A DNA stretch of 64,000 nucleotides from Podocnemis expansa (GCA_007922195.1 ML682116.1:1962072-2026071), one strand, 5' to 3'. Counted from the first letter of the stretch, positions 31,579 through 42,159 are shown. The notes: generated by a model not told the origin, from the sequence alone. Numbers and translations are program-made.

Positions 31579-34500
31579 CTGAAGAGAAAAACAAAACAAG
31601 TGGAAAAGTGATTCACAATACCTGAAGTGAGCTGCATGTTTTCTAAAAACTTGTTCCGTGTTTACGTGTGTGTGTGTACATTTCATTCATATCTACTTAA
31701 GGAAAGCTCAACAGGAAAAGCTAAATGTTCATCCAAGAGTGTAAATTCAGATCCTAATACTGAAACACTAAGATGCTGTTAATTTTGAGAGGCATAGGAG
31801 GAGCGCTAAGAAGTACCATGCAGCATTTTTGCCTTCTGAAGAAGATTTGTAACAGCCACAGACACTGACAATAGAAGGTTCTGCTGCACTGAAAGTATGT
31901 CCTACACAGCATGTGATGGTTACAGACTCTTGAATCCAACAAGGGCACAGCTGCGCTCCACAAGGAGGCTTCAGCTAACAGAGCCAAGGGTAAGACAAAT
32001 GGTGAGGCAGTGTTTGCATGACAGGACCATAGCTCTTTCCAGAGGAAATCAGACAGACCCCCAGGCTGACTGTTCTAATTAAAATGCAAGACCAACCATT
32101 TTGCTAAAGCTTTCCCATGCAACAATATTTTTCATGGCCAATTTTCAGTTAATGCTACCTAAAAAAATTTTGCTCAATGCTCAGAGTATGGCACCAGGCA
32201 TTTCAGGAATGTTTACAAAATATAATCTGAAATATGAAGTAAAATTTCCCAATGCACCTCAATGTTTTAGGAGTCTAAATTTAATTTCCTTTCAGTTTTT
32301 AAAATGGAATTTCAGCACCAAAGTCACTTTTGACATTGTTACCCTGAGTCTTCACAGCATTTGAGAAATTGTAGATCCAGATTTCCACATGAACACACCA
32401 CATAGTCTCAAAGCTTCAAAATTTACCTAAGGATCCCCTTGAGTTGGCCACATGTCATCATCATCTCGGCACCCTGTTTGTAACCCTGATTGAAGCCCTG
32501 CTGAAGTGAAAGCTCTTTCCCAGCCTCAACACCATCTCTATAGCCTTCCTGGAAGACAACAAAGGAGGTTACTGATGTCAGTAATCTAGATATAAACAGA
32601 TTATTTTACAATAATAAAAGAACTCAAGTCTATAACACATTCAGTTTTTTGGAATACAGCTTTCTAATTTGGCTAGATGTATGTGACACTTGTAAACTGC
32701 ACTGTCCAGCAGAAAAGATGAAAAAAACTGAAAACCAACCAACCAAGCAAAATAAAAAAACCCTTTGGTGTTTTATACACATGGTCATTTTGACTCACTT
32801 TTTCAGAATTATTGTATAAACAGTGAAGTCTTTACTGCAGACATGTTTCCTTGTTCTTGTCCTCTTCTACGCTGTGACCTCAAACTTCAACGGCAAATAA
32901 GTTTGAGAGCCCTCTTTCATGTAGCGCCCCCCCCCCCCCCGCCCCCAACTGGGATGATGGCTTCTCAGCCTGGGGGTGGTAGCTATGAATGAAAACATCA
33001 AACTTGCTCTCTGGAATGTATAATTTCCACCTCACGGATACTGCGATGGTGAAATTTCAACTATGAAAATATAAGGAGCTAGCCTCAGAAGCACCTTGAA
33101 ACAGCAGAATAAAGTTTCCTTGAAGCAGCCAAAATCCACGTGCTTTCTCAAAAAATAATGCTCCTCTAGTCTGACAAAAGGACCTTTGCTGATCGATGGC
33201 TTGCACCACAGCTTCTTTTCCCTGCTCTTTTGGTCAGATGTTGATCATCCATAAGTAGCAGTTAAATGTTCCCAGTACCATGATTCACAATGATGCTATA
33301 TTTATTAAGGATATGATTCAGTGCCAATTAAAGTAAAAAGCTAAAGATCAAATCCTAAGAGTATAACACAACACCACTTGAAGTCAGAGTTTTGCCCTTC
33401 ATCTGGGCTTTGTAGGATTTTGAGATTTCTTTGCTAAAATAAGCTTTAATAAAAATGAATTTTTCACTGTTATTTTCAGTTCTCTTGGAATGCAGTTACA
33501 GGAATTTCTATATATTGGTTGCTAATGGGGCTAGAATCAACTACCAATTTTTAATTAGGACCTGCCATTGATTTAATTTTTTTTTTTTTTTTTAAAAGAA
33601 GGTAAAATTTGGCTCAGACATCTTCATTGGCCTGGTTTAACTACGTCACTCAAAATTTAAAAGACGACATCTTCTGTCGTGATGCAACTTGGACTGAGTC
33701 TGGGCTTTGTTTTGGTTAAATTTTATAAGAATATATGAACCACACAACTGTTTTATGCACATGGGATTTATATAGACACTTTGCATGTCCAGTGCACTAT
33801 ATAAAGTCATTAAAACTGATAACACCCTTGGGAGATAGATATATTATTTCCTCATTTTACAGCTGGAGAAAATGTAATCAAGGATCTGGGGTGTCACTGG
33901 TGCCTGGCACAGGCCCCGAGCCCTGTCACCGGTGCCCCAAATGACTGGGGCACCCCCTGCCTCTCCCAGCCCCATCCCAGGCTGGGTATCTGAGGCCGCA
34001 GCAGTGCCCGCCTCTCCCAGCCCAGATTTGCCTGCAGCAGCCACTGCCTCATCTGGCCCCAGCCGGGGCCGGGGGACGCACTGGCAGCAGCAGGAACCTG
34101 GGGCTCCAACTCCAAATCGGTGCCAGGGTGCGGGGCTGTGGCCCAGGCCTCTTCCTGGGGCAACGACGCTCCTGTCAAGGACAAAGGGCAGCTTGGTGGT
34201 AGAAGATTCCTTCAGCCAACTTGATCTTCTCCTTCTGTGCTTTTAAAGAGAAACTGCAGCAGGAATCGAGGAACTGTTTGCCATCACTGTGCTCTTCATC
34301 ATTAAAGTGAACAATCACATCAATAGATTTGCATATATTTCACTCTGAGGAACCAGCTTCCTGTGTAAGTGCAGGACTTTAAAAGCAGGACACCCATGGG
34401 TAGTTGGGGGAGTTACATACGTAAATACAATATACACCAAGAGCAGATTAGTTATGTAGAATTTTGTCTACAATTTCTGGATTTTCAGGCACTCCCTCCA

Positions 34501-35045
34501 TTAAAAAAAAAAAAAAAAAAAAAAAAGAGTCATGCAGCACTTAAAGACTAACAGATTTATTTTTTGCATGAGCTTTTGTGGGAGAAAAATCCCACTTCAT
34601 CTCTCCATAGAAATTGCAAAGGGGTAGCTGTGATAGTCTACTTCAGCAACAACAACAACAAGTCGTCCTGTGGCACTTTTAAAGACAAAGAAGCTCAAGA
34701 GAAAAATAAATTTGCTAGTTTTTAAAAGTGCTCCAAGATTCCTTTTACATTTCTCTCTCCATAAAAGAATTATAAGCATGTTCTGGTTGGCACTATTTTC
34801 TTAACAACTTACTCAGTTTTCAAGTCATACCAAACAAACTGATCCATGATTTTTTCCTGCAGGCATCAATTGAAGCATTTTTTTTTAAATGGCCAAAAGA
34901 CTACTAAAAATGAAGTTATAAAAATTACTTTGACTCTTTTCTCCATGGTGCTCTTCCATTCTTTCTGCACTACACGCAGCTCATCAGCATCTTCATCAAA
35001 CACATCCTCATTGGGCTGGCTGACTGCAGCTTGCACCCACGACAT
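31143..35045 (-). CDS. YAE1: YAE1 maturation factor of ABCE1 (3 coding exons, 224 aa)
   Basis: Known role: Yae1 binds LTO1 and bridges ABCE1/Rli1 to the cytosolic iron-sulfur assembly targeting complex, so that ABCE1 gets its Fe-S clusters. Coding exons on the minus strand are 35045-34929, 32548-32427 and 31578-31143 (675 nt, phases 0, 2). The protein starts MSWVQAAVSQPNEDVFDEDA, then has the Yae1 domain with glycine every four residues (GYRDGVEAGKEL, GFNQGYKQGAEM, about residues 41-70), then SALLSWCLLNGHVSALLTKI and NNLLDAVDKYEE, then a more variable acidic stretch and a conserved end (LGEELGLSLNIFEHIQKLES). Length is almost that of human YAE1 (226). The start is chosen at MSW because it matches the family and precedes the conserved DVFDE segment. 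It converges with the MED1-like gene; a CpG-rich block 3 kb upstream may be its promoter. Confidence 0.95.
32427..32548 (-). CDS. YAE1: YAE1 coding exon 2 (Yae1 GX3 domain)
   Basis: Acceptor GTCTTCCAG, donor TTAG|GTAAAT. It encodes EGYRDGVEAGKELSLQQGF then NQGYKQGAEMMMTCGQLKGI, the glycine-every-fourth-residue core of the Yae1 family. Confidence 0.95.
33886..34174. mobile_element. hAT-like MITE (GGGGTGTCACTGG family)
   Basis: Ends CTGGGGTGTCACTGG and GCAACGACGCTCCTG, flanked by TCAAGGAT and TCAAGGAC (7 of 8). It is related to the innermost element at 6842-7236 and lies in YAE1 intron 1. ORFs across it are composition artefacts. Confidence 0.82.
34503..34765. mobile_element. Penelope-like repeats, two adjacent copies
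   Basis: An A-run (about 24) leads into AGAGTCATGCAGCACTTAAA and AACAGATTTATTTTTTGCAT, then GGGAGAAAAATCCCACTTCA and TC. A second start follows (AAAGGGGTAGCTGTGATAGT) with CCTGTGGCACTTTTAAAGAC and a reverse arm (TTGCTAGTTTTTAAAAGTGC). Lies in YAE1 intron 1. Confidence 0.65.
34929..35045 (-). CDS. YAE1: YAE1 coding exon 1
   Basis: It encodes 39 residues from MSWVQAA to STMEKRVK; donor AAA|GTAATT. A plausible acceptor (AATTCTCACAG) lies about 50 bases upstream of the ATG, consistent with a separate non-coding first exon. Confidence 0.92.
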
Positions 35046-36424
35046 TGCAGTAGTAGCAAGAATGATTCCCGTGCATGTGGTAAAAACTGGCACTGTGAGA
35101 ATTGGAGCAGTTGTCCTCTTGAGTATCAAGTTAAAATCACAGGCAGAATGTACAAAGTTTTGACATAAGTAACTTCAGGAACGAGAGAGTCGAGTTTTGA
35201 GTTTGTTTCCACAAGGGAACTTGATGCACATTACCACCACAATACATCTGTAGAGATAAATAAGTCACACTGTTAAAGAAAAGCTATTTTGCAAGGTCAT
35301 AACTTCAGTCAGCTCTTAATTCCTATTTCCAATAGCAGTAACATACATATACAGATCAAACTTACCATTCCTAACCATTGTTGGCTAACAATGCTCAAAC
35401 TTAAGCACTGAGCCTGCAAAGCTTTACACACAGTTTTTACCTTATGCATTATATTGTTTTAGCCCCGTTCATTTCTTTCTAGTGTATAAAGCCACTAAGT
35501 ACATTTGTAAATGGTTGCAAAACAGGGTCCTCAGTTCCATACTCAATTCTGAGTTTCTTGGTTATGCCACAACTATTTTAGCATCTTTCATGTTGAGGAA
35601 AAAGATTTCTTTATATTTTCAGTAAAAAAGATTAGCTGGATCAAGCTGGAATTTATTCAAGATTAGAAGACTAAGTGGGTTGTTTAACTTTTGTAATTAA
35701 TAAAGCATGTTTACTGACTTGGTTAGAGCCACAGAATTTAAAAAAATTCAGCCCCTCATAAAAAATTAGTGAAAATAGGGAAAAGAATTACAGCAAAAGC
35801 TGTTTACAGACTCAACTTCCATTATTCAACCTTCACCTAAAACAACATCTTTCAAAGTTTCTAGTACTAATTTGTTCAAGCTTTAGGGAAGGGAGAATGT
35901 CTAGTGGCTAAAAGACAAGACTGGGGAGCCAGGAATCCTGGCTCTTGTTCACATCTGTCACCAAGCTGAGTCACAATCTTTTTATGCCTCAGTTTCCCTC
36001 GAAACATGGATAATAACTCTGTGAAATGGTAATATGGGTATAAGATTTAAGATATTAATATTTGTGAAGCACACTGAGATCACAGAATGGAAGGTGCTAC
36101 AGGTGTACCAAATATTGTGGGTTAATTAAACCACTACTGCTAAATGACCTGTTTTTATTCGTCTCTTGAGTAGTTTCACAGCAGTTCTCAGAACTGGAAA
36201 AGCTAGTAAATAAAAGATGGAGGGGAGAGAGGAAAAAAAAAAGCAAGTAAATCAGAAAAAAAAAAGTTAAAAAATTTAGAGATCAACTAACCTGAACAGA
36301 AAAGAAAGTCTGAGAGGAGATGTCTGGCTGATATGGGCTAGAAAAGTGATACATAGACTGGACCCCTGAGTAATGGGACAATGCAAGGAAAAACTGAGAA
36401 CAGAAATAGGAATCCCAATCCAAC

Positions 36425-36550
36425 ACCCTATGCATCTTCAAAGCATCTGACAAAGTGGGATTTTCTCCCATGAAAGCTCATGCAATAAAAAAAAAAATTA
36501 TTAGTTTCTAGTCTTTAAGTGCCACAGGACTTCTTGTTTCTTTGTTTTCC
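36425..36550 (+). mobile_element. Penelope-like repeat fragment
   Basis: CATCTTCAAAGCATCTGACA, AAGTGGGATTTTCTCCCATG, AAAGCTCATGCAATAAAAAA, then AGTCTTTAAGTGCCACAGGA. The hammerhead-type core is damaged (CTGACAA), GAAA is kept. Confidence 0.7.
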
Positions 36551-36764
36551 TATTCATTATGCCACTGTGTTGCTTCTAGGACAAAGCAATAAGGCATGAT
36601 GACTGGACGAGACATGAGAGCTGTATACAATACAGATATGTCTGTCCACCTGCAATTGCTTGGTTATTGAGAGAGATATGGTGAAAAACATTTTTATATA
36701 CAGGCACCTATATAATCTCCATTTTACAACCCTGTTTCCAATAGTGACGCCTTTCCCACTCTCT

Positions 36765-37054
36765 TAGGGTTACCAGATGTTAGGCAAAAAGACGACATGT
36801 TCCCCTTTTTACCTTCACATCCTCCAACCAGCAGGCATTTTAAAAATCCATGATTTTGTCTGGCTTTTTACTTATAAGGCTTGAAGTACGCTGGGACACC
36901 CCAGAACACCCTATTTTTAGGGGGAGGTGTTCCAGGACTCCCTAAAAACAGAAGACTATTCCATAAATACTACATTTTCTCCATGTGCTCTCCAGCGTCG
37001 TCCTTTTCCTACTTCCCTGTCCTCCTTTCCATGCTTTGGTAGCTGGCACCCCTA
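36765..37054 (+). mobile_element. MITE, AGGGTTACCAG family
   Basis: Starts TAGGGTTACCAGATGTTAGG and ends GGTAGCTGGCACCCCTA. Internal ACCCTATTTTTAGGGGG and TACTACATTTTCTCC are shared with 38880-39148 and, in reverse, with 1817-2042. Confidence 0.75.
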
Positions 37055-37087
37055 CACTCTCTTCCCCCTTTATTACTCCTTTTGTAA

Positions 37088-37440
37088 TATCCAAAGGGAT
37101 AGCCGTGTTAGTCTAGTCCACTAAAAAAAACAACAAGCAGTTGTGTGGCACTTGAAGACTAACAGATTTATTTTTTGCATGAGCTTTCGTGGGAGAAGAT
37201 CCCACTTCCTCAGATGCTTTGAAGATGGGTGAACTTACAGAAAGGCACCTGTAAGTTCTTCTCCCACAAAATAGCATTTCTGCTTAACATGCAGAAGGTC
37301 CTGGGTCCAATTCCCAGGAGGTTGGGCTTGATGATCTCATGAGGTCCCTTCCAGCCCTATGATTTGATTTGATTTGAAAGCTCATGCAAAAAATAAACCT
37401 GTAAGTCTTAAAGTGCCACACAACTTCTTGTTGTCCTTTT
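37088..37440. mobile_element. Penelope-like repeat, inverted pair, with a SINE inside
   Basis: Left arm: AATATCCAAAGGGATAGCCG, TGTTAGTCTAGTCCACTAAA, AGATTTATTTTTTGCATGAG, CTTTCGTGGGAGAAGATCCC and ACTTCCTCAGATGC. Right arm: AAAGCTCATGCAAAAAATAA to TTAAAGTGCCACACAACTTC. Between them lies a tRNA/CR1-type SINE (37270-37373). The minus-strand core CTGAGGA...GAAA is intact. Confidence 0.72.
37270..37373 (+). mobile_element. tRNA-derived SINE with CR1-like tail
   Basis: CTGCTTAACATGCAGAAGG and TCCTGGGTCCAATTCCCAGG look like a tRNA anticodon/T-arm part with a B-box-like GGTCC...TTCCC. They are followed by TTGGGCTTGATGATCTCATG and AGGTCCCTTCCAGCCCTATG, the CR1 3'-end signature, and a (GATTT)n end. 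This is the layout of turtle Cry-type pol III SINEs; it is 5'-truncated. Confidence 0.7.
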
Positions 37441-37849
37441 GTAATAAACACTGCCGGCAAACAGCACAACATACAAAAAGCAGGCTCCCCAGTTCTCATG
37501 CAGGCATCACTCACTCTCTTTCTCCACAGCAGGAAGCGCGCTAAATGCATTACTAACCCCCAAGTATTCAGATTAGGAGTGTGAACACAAAATAAAACAG
37601 GGAAAAATCCAAATGCCATAAAAACCAATATGTTTTGTTTTGTTTGCCTCCTGATGCAGGAGCCCTCAGAGTCTGCATTTGCAAGATCTAGCCCCCACCT
37701 CAAACAAGCAAAAAACCACAACACCCCCATTGGATAGATAGCTCTGCTCTCTACTGCCTGGATGGGCATACAAGGAAGGCCACAGGTGCAACAGGCTGGC
37801 ATTTTTACTGCTGGGGAGCTGAGTTTGCTCTCCCTGCTGCCCCCCAGCA

Positions 37850-38280
37850 CCGCTTACCAGGGTAACGACACCGCCTCGTCTGCCACGAGGCCTGTGGCCG
37901 CCACCCTCGCCGACAGTCGGGCAGCACAGGGCGCCGCCATCTTATCTAAGGGCACCCACCCCTTCCTCAAGCCCTTTGGAAGCCACAGAGGGACGGCTGG
38001 CAGCCATCTTTGCTAAGGGCGGCTTCGCGTCCGCTCGGCGGCACGGGGCGCGTGGAAGCGGCGGCCATCTTAACAGAGGGCCGCTTGGCTTCAACCCGTT
38101 GGAGGCCGTGGAAGGGTGGTCGGCCATTTTTAATAAGGGCACGAAGCGTGCGCCTGAGAAGCCCGCGCTTTATAATCGCAGCCAGGGCGTCAGCACCGCC
38201 TCAGGAGGCGGGGTTGTGGGCGGGGGCGGGGCTGTGTCAGGGAGCGGCCCGCACCCCTCCCTGCGAGGGAGGGAGGTAAC
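37850..38280 (-). promoter_or_regulatory. CpG-rich block with four YY1-like sites (candidate YAE1 promoter)
   Basis: Rich in CpG, unlike the surroundings. It contains GCCGCCATCTT (37933), GCAGCCATCTT (38000), GCGGCCATCTT (about 38061) and CGGCCATTTTT (about 38120), spaced 59-67 bases. On the minus strand, which YAE1 uses, these read AAGATGGCGGC-like, the YY1 consensus. The spacing suggests a degenerate tandem repeat. The nearest gene start is YAE1, about 2.9 kb away on the minus strand, implying a non-coding first exon. Promoter role is inference. Confidence 0.5.
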
Positions 38281-38344
38281 CATGGCAACACGCCTTCAAA
38301 AACCCAGGCCTGCCAGGGCTCACCCTGGGGAGCAGGCCTGGGTG

Positions 38345-38425
38345 TGGCTCCCGCCAAAGCTCATGCGACAAATAGATCTGGTAGTCTTTAAGTGCCACAT
38401 GACTCCTTGGTTTTTTTCTCAGGAG
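38345..38425 (+). mobile_element. Penelope-like repeat fragment
   Basis: CCAAAGCTCATGCGACAAAT then CTGGTAGTCTTTAAGTGCCA and CATGACTCCTTGG: only the outer half of the family unit. Confidence 0.65.
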
Positions 38426-38487
38426 GAGCAGAGCAGCCCTTCTTGCAACCATCAGTCACGCCTCCATTTCCCGCAAACTCTTGAAGG

Positions 38488-38877
38488 CAGGGGTCTCAAA
38501 CACGTGGCCCGCAGGGCGCATTCCTGCGGCCTGCAACCGCCCGGTTGTTACCAGTTTTTGCGATATCGTCCTGTGAAAAGGTTTCAGCAGTTCAGCCCTT
38601 CGGCTAACGTACTAGCCCTCGTTCCAAAGCCCTGTTAGTCTAGTTAAAGCAAAAAAAGCAAGGAGTCGTGTGGCACTTAAAGACTCACAGATTTATTTAT
38701 CACATGAGCTTTCGTGGGAGAATATCCCACTTCGTCAGACGTCTGAGGAAGTGGGATATTCTCCCATGAAAGCCCGTGCCATAAATAAATCTGTCAGTCT
38801 AAGTGTCACAAGACTCCTTCCTTTTGTGGTACTAGTCCTCATGCAGCCCTTGTGGTGATTTGAGTTTGAGACTGCTG
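38488..38877. mobile_element. hAT-like MITE (CAGGGGTCTCAAAC family) split by a Penelope-like repeat
   Basis: The left half starts CAGGGGTCTCAAACACG at 38488; the right half (TGCAGCCCTTGTGGTGATTT, GAGTTTGAGACTGCTG) ends near 38877. The intact relative at 39725-39913 shows the two halves were continuous. The insert is 38621-38829. Confidence 0.8.
38621..38829. mobile_element. Penelope-like repeat, head-to-head palindrome
   Basis: Arms of about 80 bases meet at CAGACGTCTG (38736-38745): GGCACTTAAAGACTCACAG..., GGGAGAATATCCCACTTCGT, then in reverse GAAGTGGGATATTCTCCCAT... The flanks TACTAGCCCTC (38610-38620) and TACTAGTCCTC (38830-38840) are an 11-bp target duplication with one change. Both arms keep the hammerhead-type CTGANGA and GAAA. 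Confidence 0.8.
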
Positions 38878-38879
38878 CT

Positions 38880-39148
38880 TAGGGTTACCAGATGTTAGGC
38901 AAAAGGAGGACATGTCCTCCTTTTTCACTTCATATCCTCCATCCGGCAGGCATTTTAAAGATACATGATTTTGTCTGGCATTTTACTTAAAGAGGTTAAA
39001 GTATGCTGGAACACCCTATTTTTAGGGGGAAGCATTCCAGGGCTCCCTAAAACAGAAGACTATTATATTAATACTACATTTTCTCCACGTGTCCTCCTTT
39101 TCATACTTCCTTGTCGTCCTTTCCAGGCTTTGGCATCTGGTAACCCTA
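38880..39148 (+). mobile_element. MITE, AGGGTTACCAG family
   Basis: TAGGGTTACCAGATGTTAGG at the left, CTGGTAACCCTA at the right, a clear inverted pair. The interior has GGAGGACATGTCCTCCTTTT, a perfect small palindrome, and ACCCTATTTTTAGGGGGAAG. Confidence 0.82.
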
Positions 39149-39724
39149 CCCCTGTCTTAGAGGTGTCTCCCCTTCTGGGGACTGAGTTTCCAAGGGATTC
39201 TTGCATTTGCCCTGTGCGAGCCTCCATGCCACCCAAATCTTCAAAAAGCCTCATTGAGCACTCCCTGGTCTGTCCTCTGCAGTCATGAGAGGGACTTAAT
39301 AAAATTTAAAGATAAACAAAGATGTGAATAGCAAGCTTTTTTTTTTTTAACTTTGTCTTTGGGCTTTTGAGTCGTAAGGGTGCACTTAGATCACATATTC
39401 AAATCTTTTCCATAGGTAGGAGGGCTAGAAATGCAAAATGAAAGTTGGGATTCTCTAACTACTTGACTTCAGGAGCTGAGGCTTTAAGAAACACCAGGTG
39501 TTGTGGAGATTTGTGATAAGATTTGCAAGAGCTTGCAACCCATGCCTGCTGCTGCGTCCTGTTTTCTGGAGAGCAGCCTCCAGGGTTTTGTTTTGTTTTT
39601 TGCCTGTGCCAGTTCCAGGGACAATACAATACCATAAACTGATCATTGAGCCTACATCTTGGCTCAGGGACTAATGATTCATGGTACCCTTGAGCTGTCC
39701 ATATGGCTTGTATAGTGCCTCAAT
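39149..39724. other. Unassigned intergenic DNA
   Basis: Contains a T-run near 39338 and no recognised gene or repeat. Confidence 0.35.
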
Positions 39725-39913
39725 CAGGGGGTCTCAAACTCATGGCCCAGGGGCCGCAGGTGGCTCCTAAAGCTATTTCCTGCAGCCCACAATGACACTA
39801 TCATTACCGATATTTGCAATATCATTGTATGAAAAGGTTTCAGTGGTGCGGCCCTCTAGCTAACATACTAGTTCTCATGCGGCCCTCATGGTGATTTGAG
39901 TTTGAGACCCCTG
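39725..39913. mobile_element. hAT-like MITE (CAGGGGTCTCAAAC family)
   Basis: Ends CAGGGGGTCTCAAACTCATG and GAGTTTGAGACCCCTG; flanking GCCTCAAT and GCCTAGAT match at 6 of 8. It serves as the uninterrupted reference for 38488-38877. Confidence 0.82.
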
Positions 39914-40129
39914 GCCTAGATTGAAGCACAGTGTAGGCAATGCTAATGCGACTGATGCTGCAATTTAGCCATGATAATGTGTTCATTTATTAAAATTATA
40001 GCCTAGAACATTTGAATGAGTGTTATTCAATTAATAATAATCAATGTGACCATCGTAGTGGAAACTGGAGATAGCACAGAGTCCCTTCAAACCCTGCCTC
40101 GCTCCCAGGCCCAGGGGGAGGGAGGAGAG

Positions 40130-40362
40130 CGCCAGCGCAGAGCTGTGGCTTGCAGGGACAGGACCCTGGAGTGGCCCTCTCCGAAGAATTCAGGCTGCTC
40201 CGCTCCCGGCCACCTCAGGCCTGAACAGATGTGATCCAGGGCCTGGGGGCAAGGCAGCTTCTATTCACGCCTGCAGTGGCTGGGGTGAAGCACCATGAAC
40301 TCTTCGGAGCAGGCCGTTCCAGGGTCCTGCTCTCTACAAGCTGCAGCTCTGCACCAGCCACT
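40130..40362. repeat. GC-rich inverted repeat
   Basis: CAGAGCTGTGGCTTGCAGGG with CAGGACCCTGGA and CTCTCCGAAGAATTC (about 40136-40193) is mirrored by GAACTCTTCGGAGCAGGCC, TTCCAGGGTCCTGCTCTCTA and CAAGCTGCAGCTCTG (about 40299-40354). It resembles the palindromic interior of the MITE at 9622-10308, but no terminal ends are found. Confidence 0.6.
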
Positions 40363-41700
40363 CTCCTCCCTCACACTAAGGAGGTGCAGCTGGCTGGGGG
40401 GAGGTGGGGAGCACTGCTCCACTCCCGCTGCAGAGACGTCAGGCGGGCAGGCGGATGGTGAAGGTCCTGGTGGTCTGTGGCCCTTCGCTCCCCCACCACC
40501 CTGCACGAGCAAGGTTAGGTGAAGCAGGTGACCACTACAGGGCCCCTTACTGCTCAGCACCCTCGGCAACTGCCTGATTCGCTTACCCCAAAAGCCGCCT
40601 CTGCTTGTAGGCAGGCTTCTGGTATCAGTAGTCAGAATGAAAGCTGCACAGCATGAAGGCATTCAGGTTTACAGGGTAGGCAGTGACAGACTTGATCCCC
40701 ATAACATCACACCTACTAATACATGTATCTGACTTTGGAGGTAATGCTGTTACTTTTGCGAGTTTGTATGACAACACAGAACAGATGTAAGGCATATATT
40801 TTTGTGACTTTGTTGTAATGGACTGTAGCGTGGTGACATGTGAAAACAGCACATCCCAAAGATGATGTTTCAAAGGCTACAGAATAGTTTAGAGAAATTT
40901 GTAAGAGAAAAATGGGCTGACCACACAAATGTGAGCTGCTGGCAGCCCCGTGTGACATAGCTGCCAAAAGAAACGATGGATTCATAATCTATTAAAATAT
41001 TTTGTGTGTAGATGTGTATGGAATATTGCCAGCCCTCAGATGTAAAACATAATGAGTCAGCTTTAGGTTTATGATACAGGAGGCTCCTACCAGCCATACA
41101 CAAGTTTGGTGTACCAGTCGTAGCCCACACGCCCCATCTTAGAAGAAGAAAAGGCTGAATGGGGCTCTCAACCTTATTTCTCATATAACCATGCAAAACC
41201 TAGGGGTAGCACTGACACAATGAAGGGATTCATTGCAAAAGATTTCTGTCTCTGGTCTCTTGTGAACCAGTAGGTTCTCCTATTAAAATATTTTAAAAAA
41301 TCCAAGAATTTATAAATATAACCAAGGGCACAAAGGATTTGCCATATACGATCTGTCCATCAAGTTTGATATGCTGCATCTCACAATGGCTAATTCTGTA
41401 TATGATGCTATAGATAAGCCAGTGCTTTTCATCACTACCTTCCTCTCTGGCAGTTATTAATATCCATCTTTTGTTAGGTTAGCTAGCCAGTTCTGCAAAA
41501 CAGGAGACAAAATAGTTAGTTCTGGCTCCCATTTCCAAAAGAAATCTAAACATTTCAATCACACCACTCATGTGAGGAAAGGTTACAAGCTTAGACTCAG
41601 TGACAGAAGCAGGCAATGACAGAGTGTCTTCGCACAATACAAAAATCTCTTGGGATTTGGGCTGTGCTGGGAGCTGGTATCGCCCTGGCATATTTTAGAA
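40363..41700. other. Unassigned intergenic DNA
   Basis: No domain in any frame and no repeat family that I can name. GC-rich at its left edge, AT-rich after about 40,600. Confidence 0.35.
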
Positions 41701-41734
41701 TAGCCAAGGGCTGCCTGTGGGCTGCTTGGCAGTT

Positions 41735-41857
41735 TAGGAAGTGGGATCTTCTCCCACGAAAGCTCATGCAAAAAATAAATCTGTTAGTCTTAAAGTGCCA
41801 CACAACTGCTTGTTGTTTTTTTACTGGACTAGACTAACACGGCTATCCCTTTGGAAA
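41735..41857 (+). mobile_element. Penelope-like repeat, single arm
   Basis: GGAAGTGGGATCTTCTCCCA, CGAAAGCTCATGCAAAAAAT, TTAGTCTTAAAGTGCCACAC, then ACTGGACTAGACTAACACGG and CTATCCCTTTGGAA. GAAA is kept but the CTGANGA half is eroded. Confidence 0.7.
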
Positions 41858-41904
41858 TAGGACGACATAGGCTGTTAATGCTCTGATACTAAAAATGTAT
41901 ATGT

Positions 41905-42009
41905 ATAACTGTTAATTCGAATTAAGTTATTTTGAAATGAGGTGTTATTTCGATACAAGTTGTTTTGAAACAACCGTATCGAAATAACCCCCTGTGTGTG
42001 AACACAGCC
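41905..42009. mobile_element. Harbinger-like MITE, partial
   Basis: GTTAATTCGAATTAAGTTAT, then the palindromic TTATTTCGATACAAGTTG and CAACCGTATCGAAATAA, then TGTGAACACAGCC, matching the family end GTGTAGACATAGCC loosely. The left end is not recognised. Confidence 0.5.
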
Positions 42010-42049
42010 ATAGAATCTCACTAGAGAACTTCTATTGCCGCGCCTTACC

Positions 42050-42159
42050 ACGCTGACCAGATAGCCCACTTTAGAGATAGTCCCAATATTCAGGGTTTTG
42101 CTATAGATGCTCTCCACTGCCTGTCCTAATTTTTCACACATGCTACCTGGTCACCCTAA
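42050..42159 (+). mobile_element. MITE, AGGGTGACCAG family
   Basis: GCTGACCAGATAGC at the left and GCTACCTGGTCACCCTA at the right, with AGTCCCAATATT and CCTGTCCTAATTTTTCACAC between. Related to the outer element at 62073-62783. Confidence 0.7.

Noticed and set aside
37284..37850. 188-codon minus-strand frame
   Set aside because: It crosses a Penelope-like repeat, a SINE and unique DNA; no domain is seen.
37976..38638. 220-codon plus-strand frame near the CpG-rich block
   Set aside because: It runs from the candidate promoter through a Penelope-like fragment into a hAT-like MITE, so it is a chance frame.
40130..40560. Possible CpG promoter or gene in a GC-rich stretch
   Set aside because: It is explained better by an inverted repeat like those inside the GC-rich MITEs; no conserved coding text.
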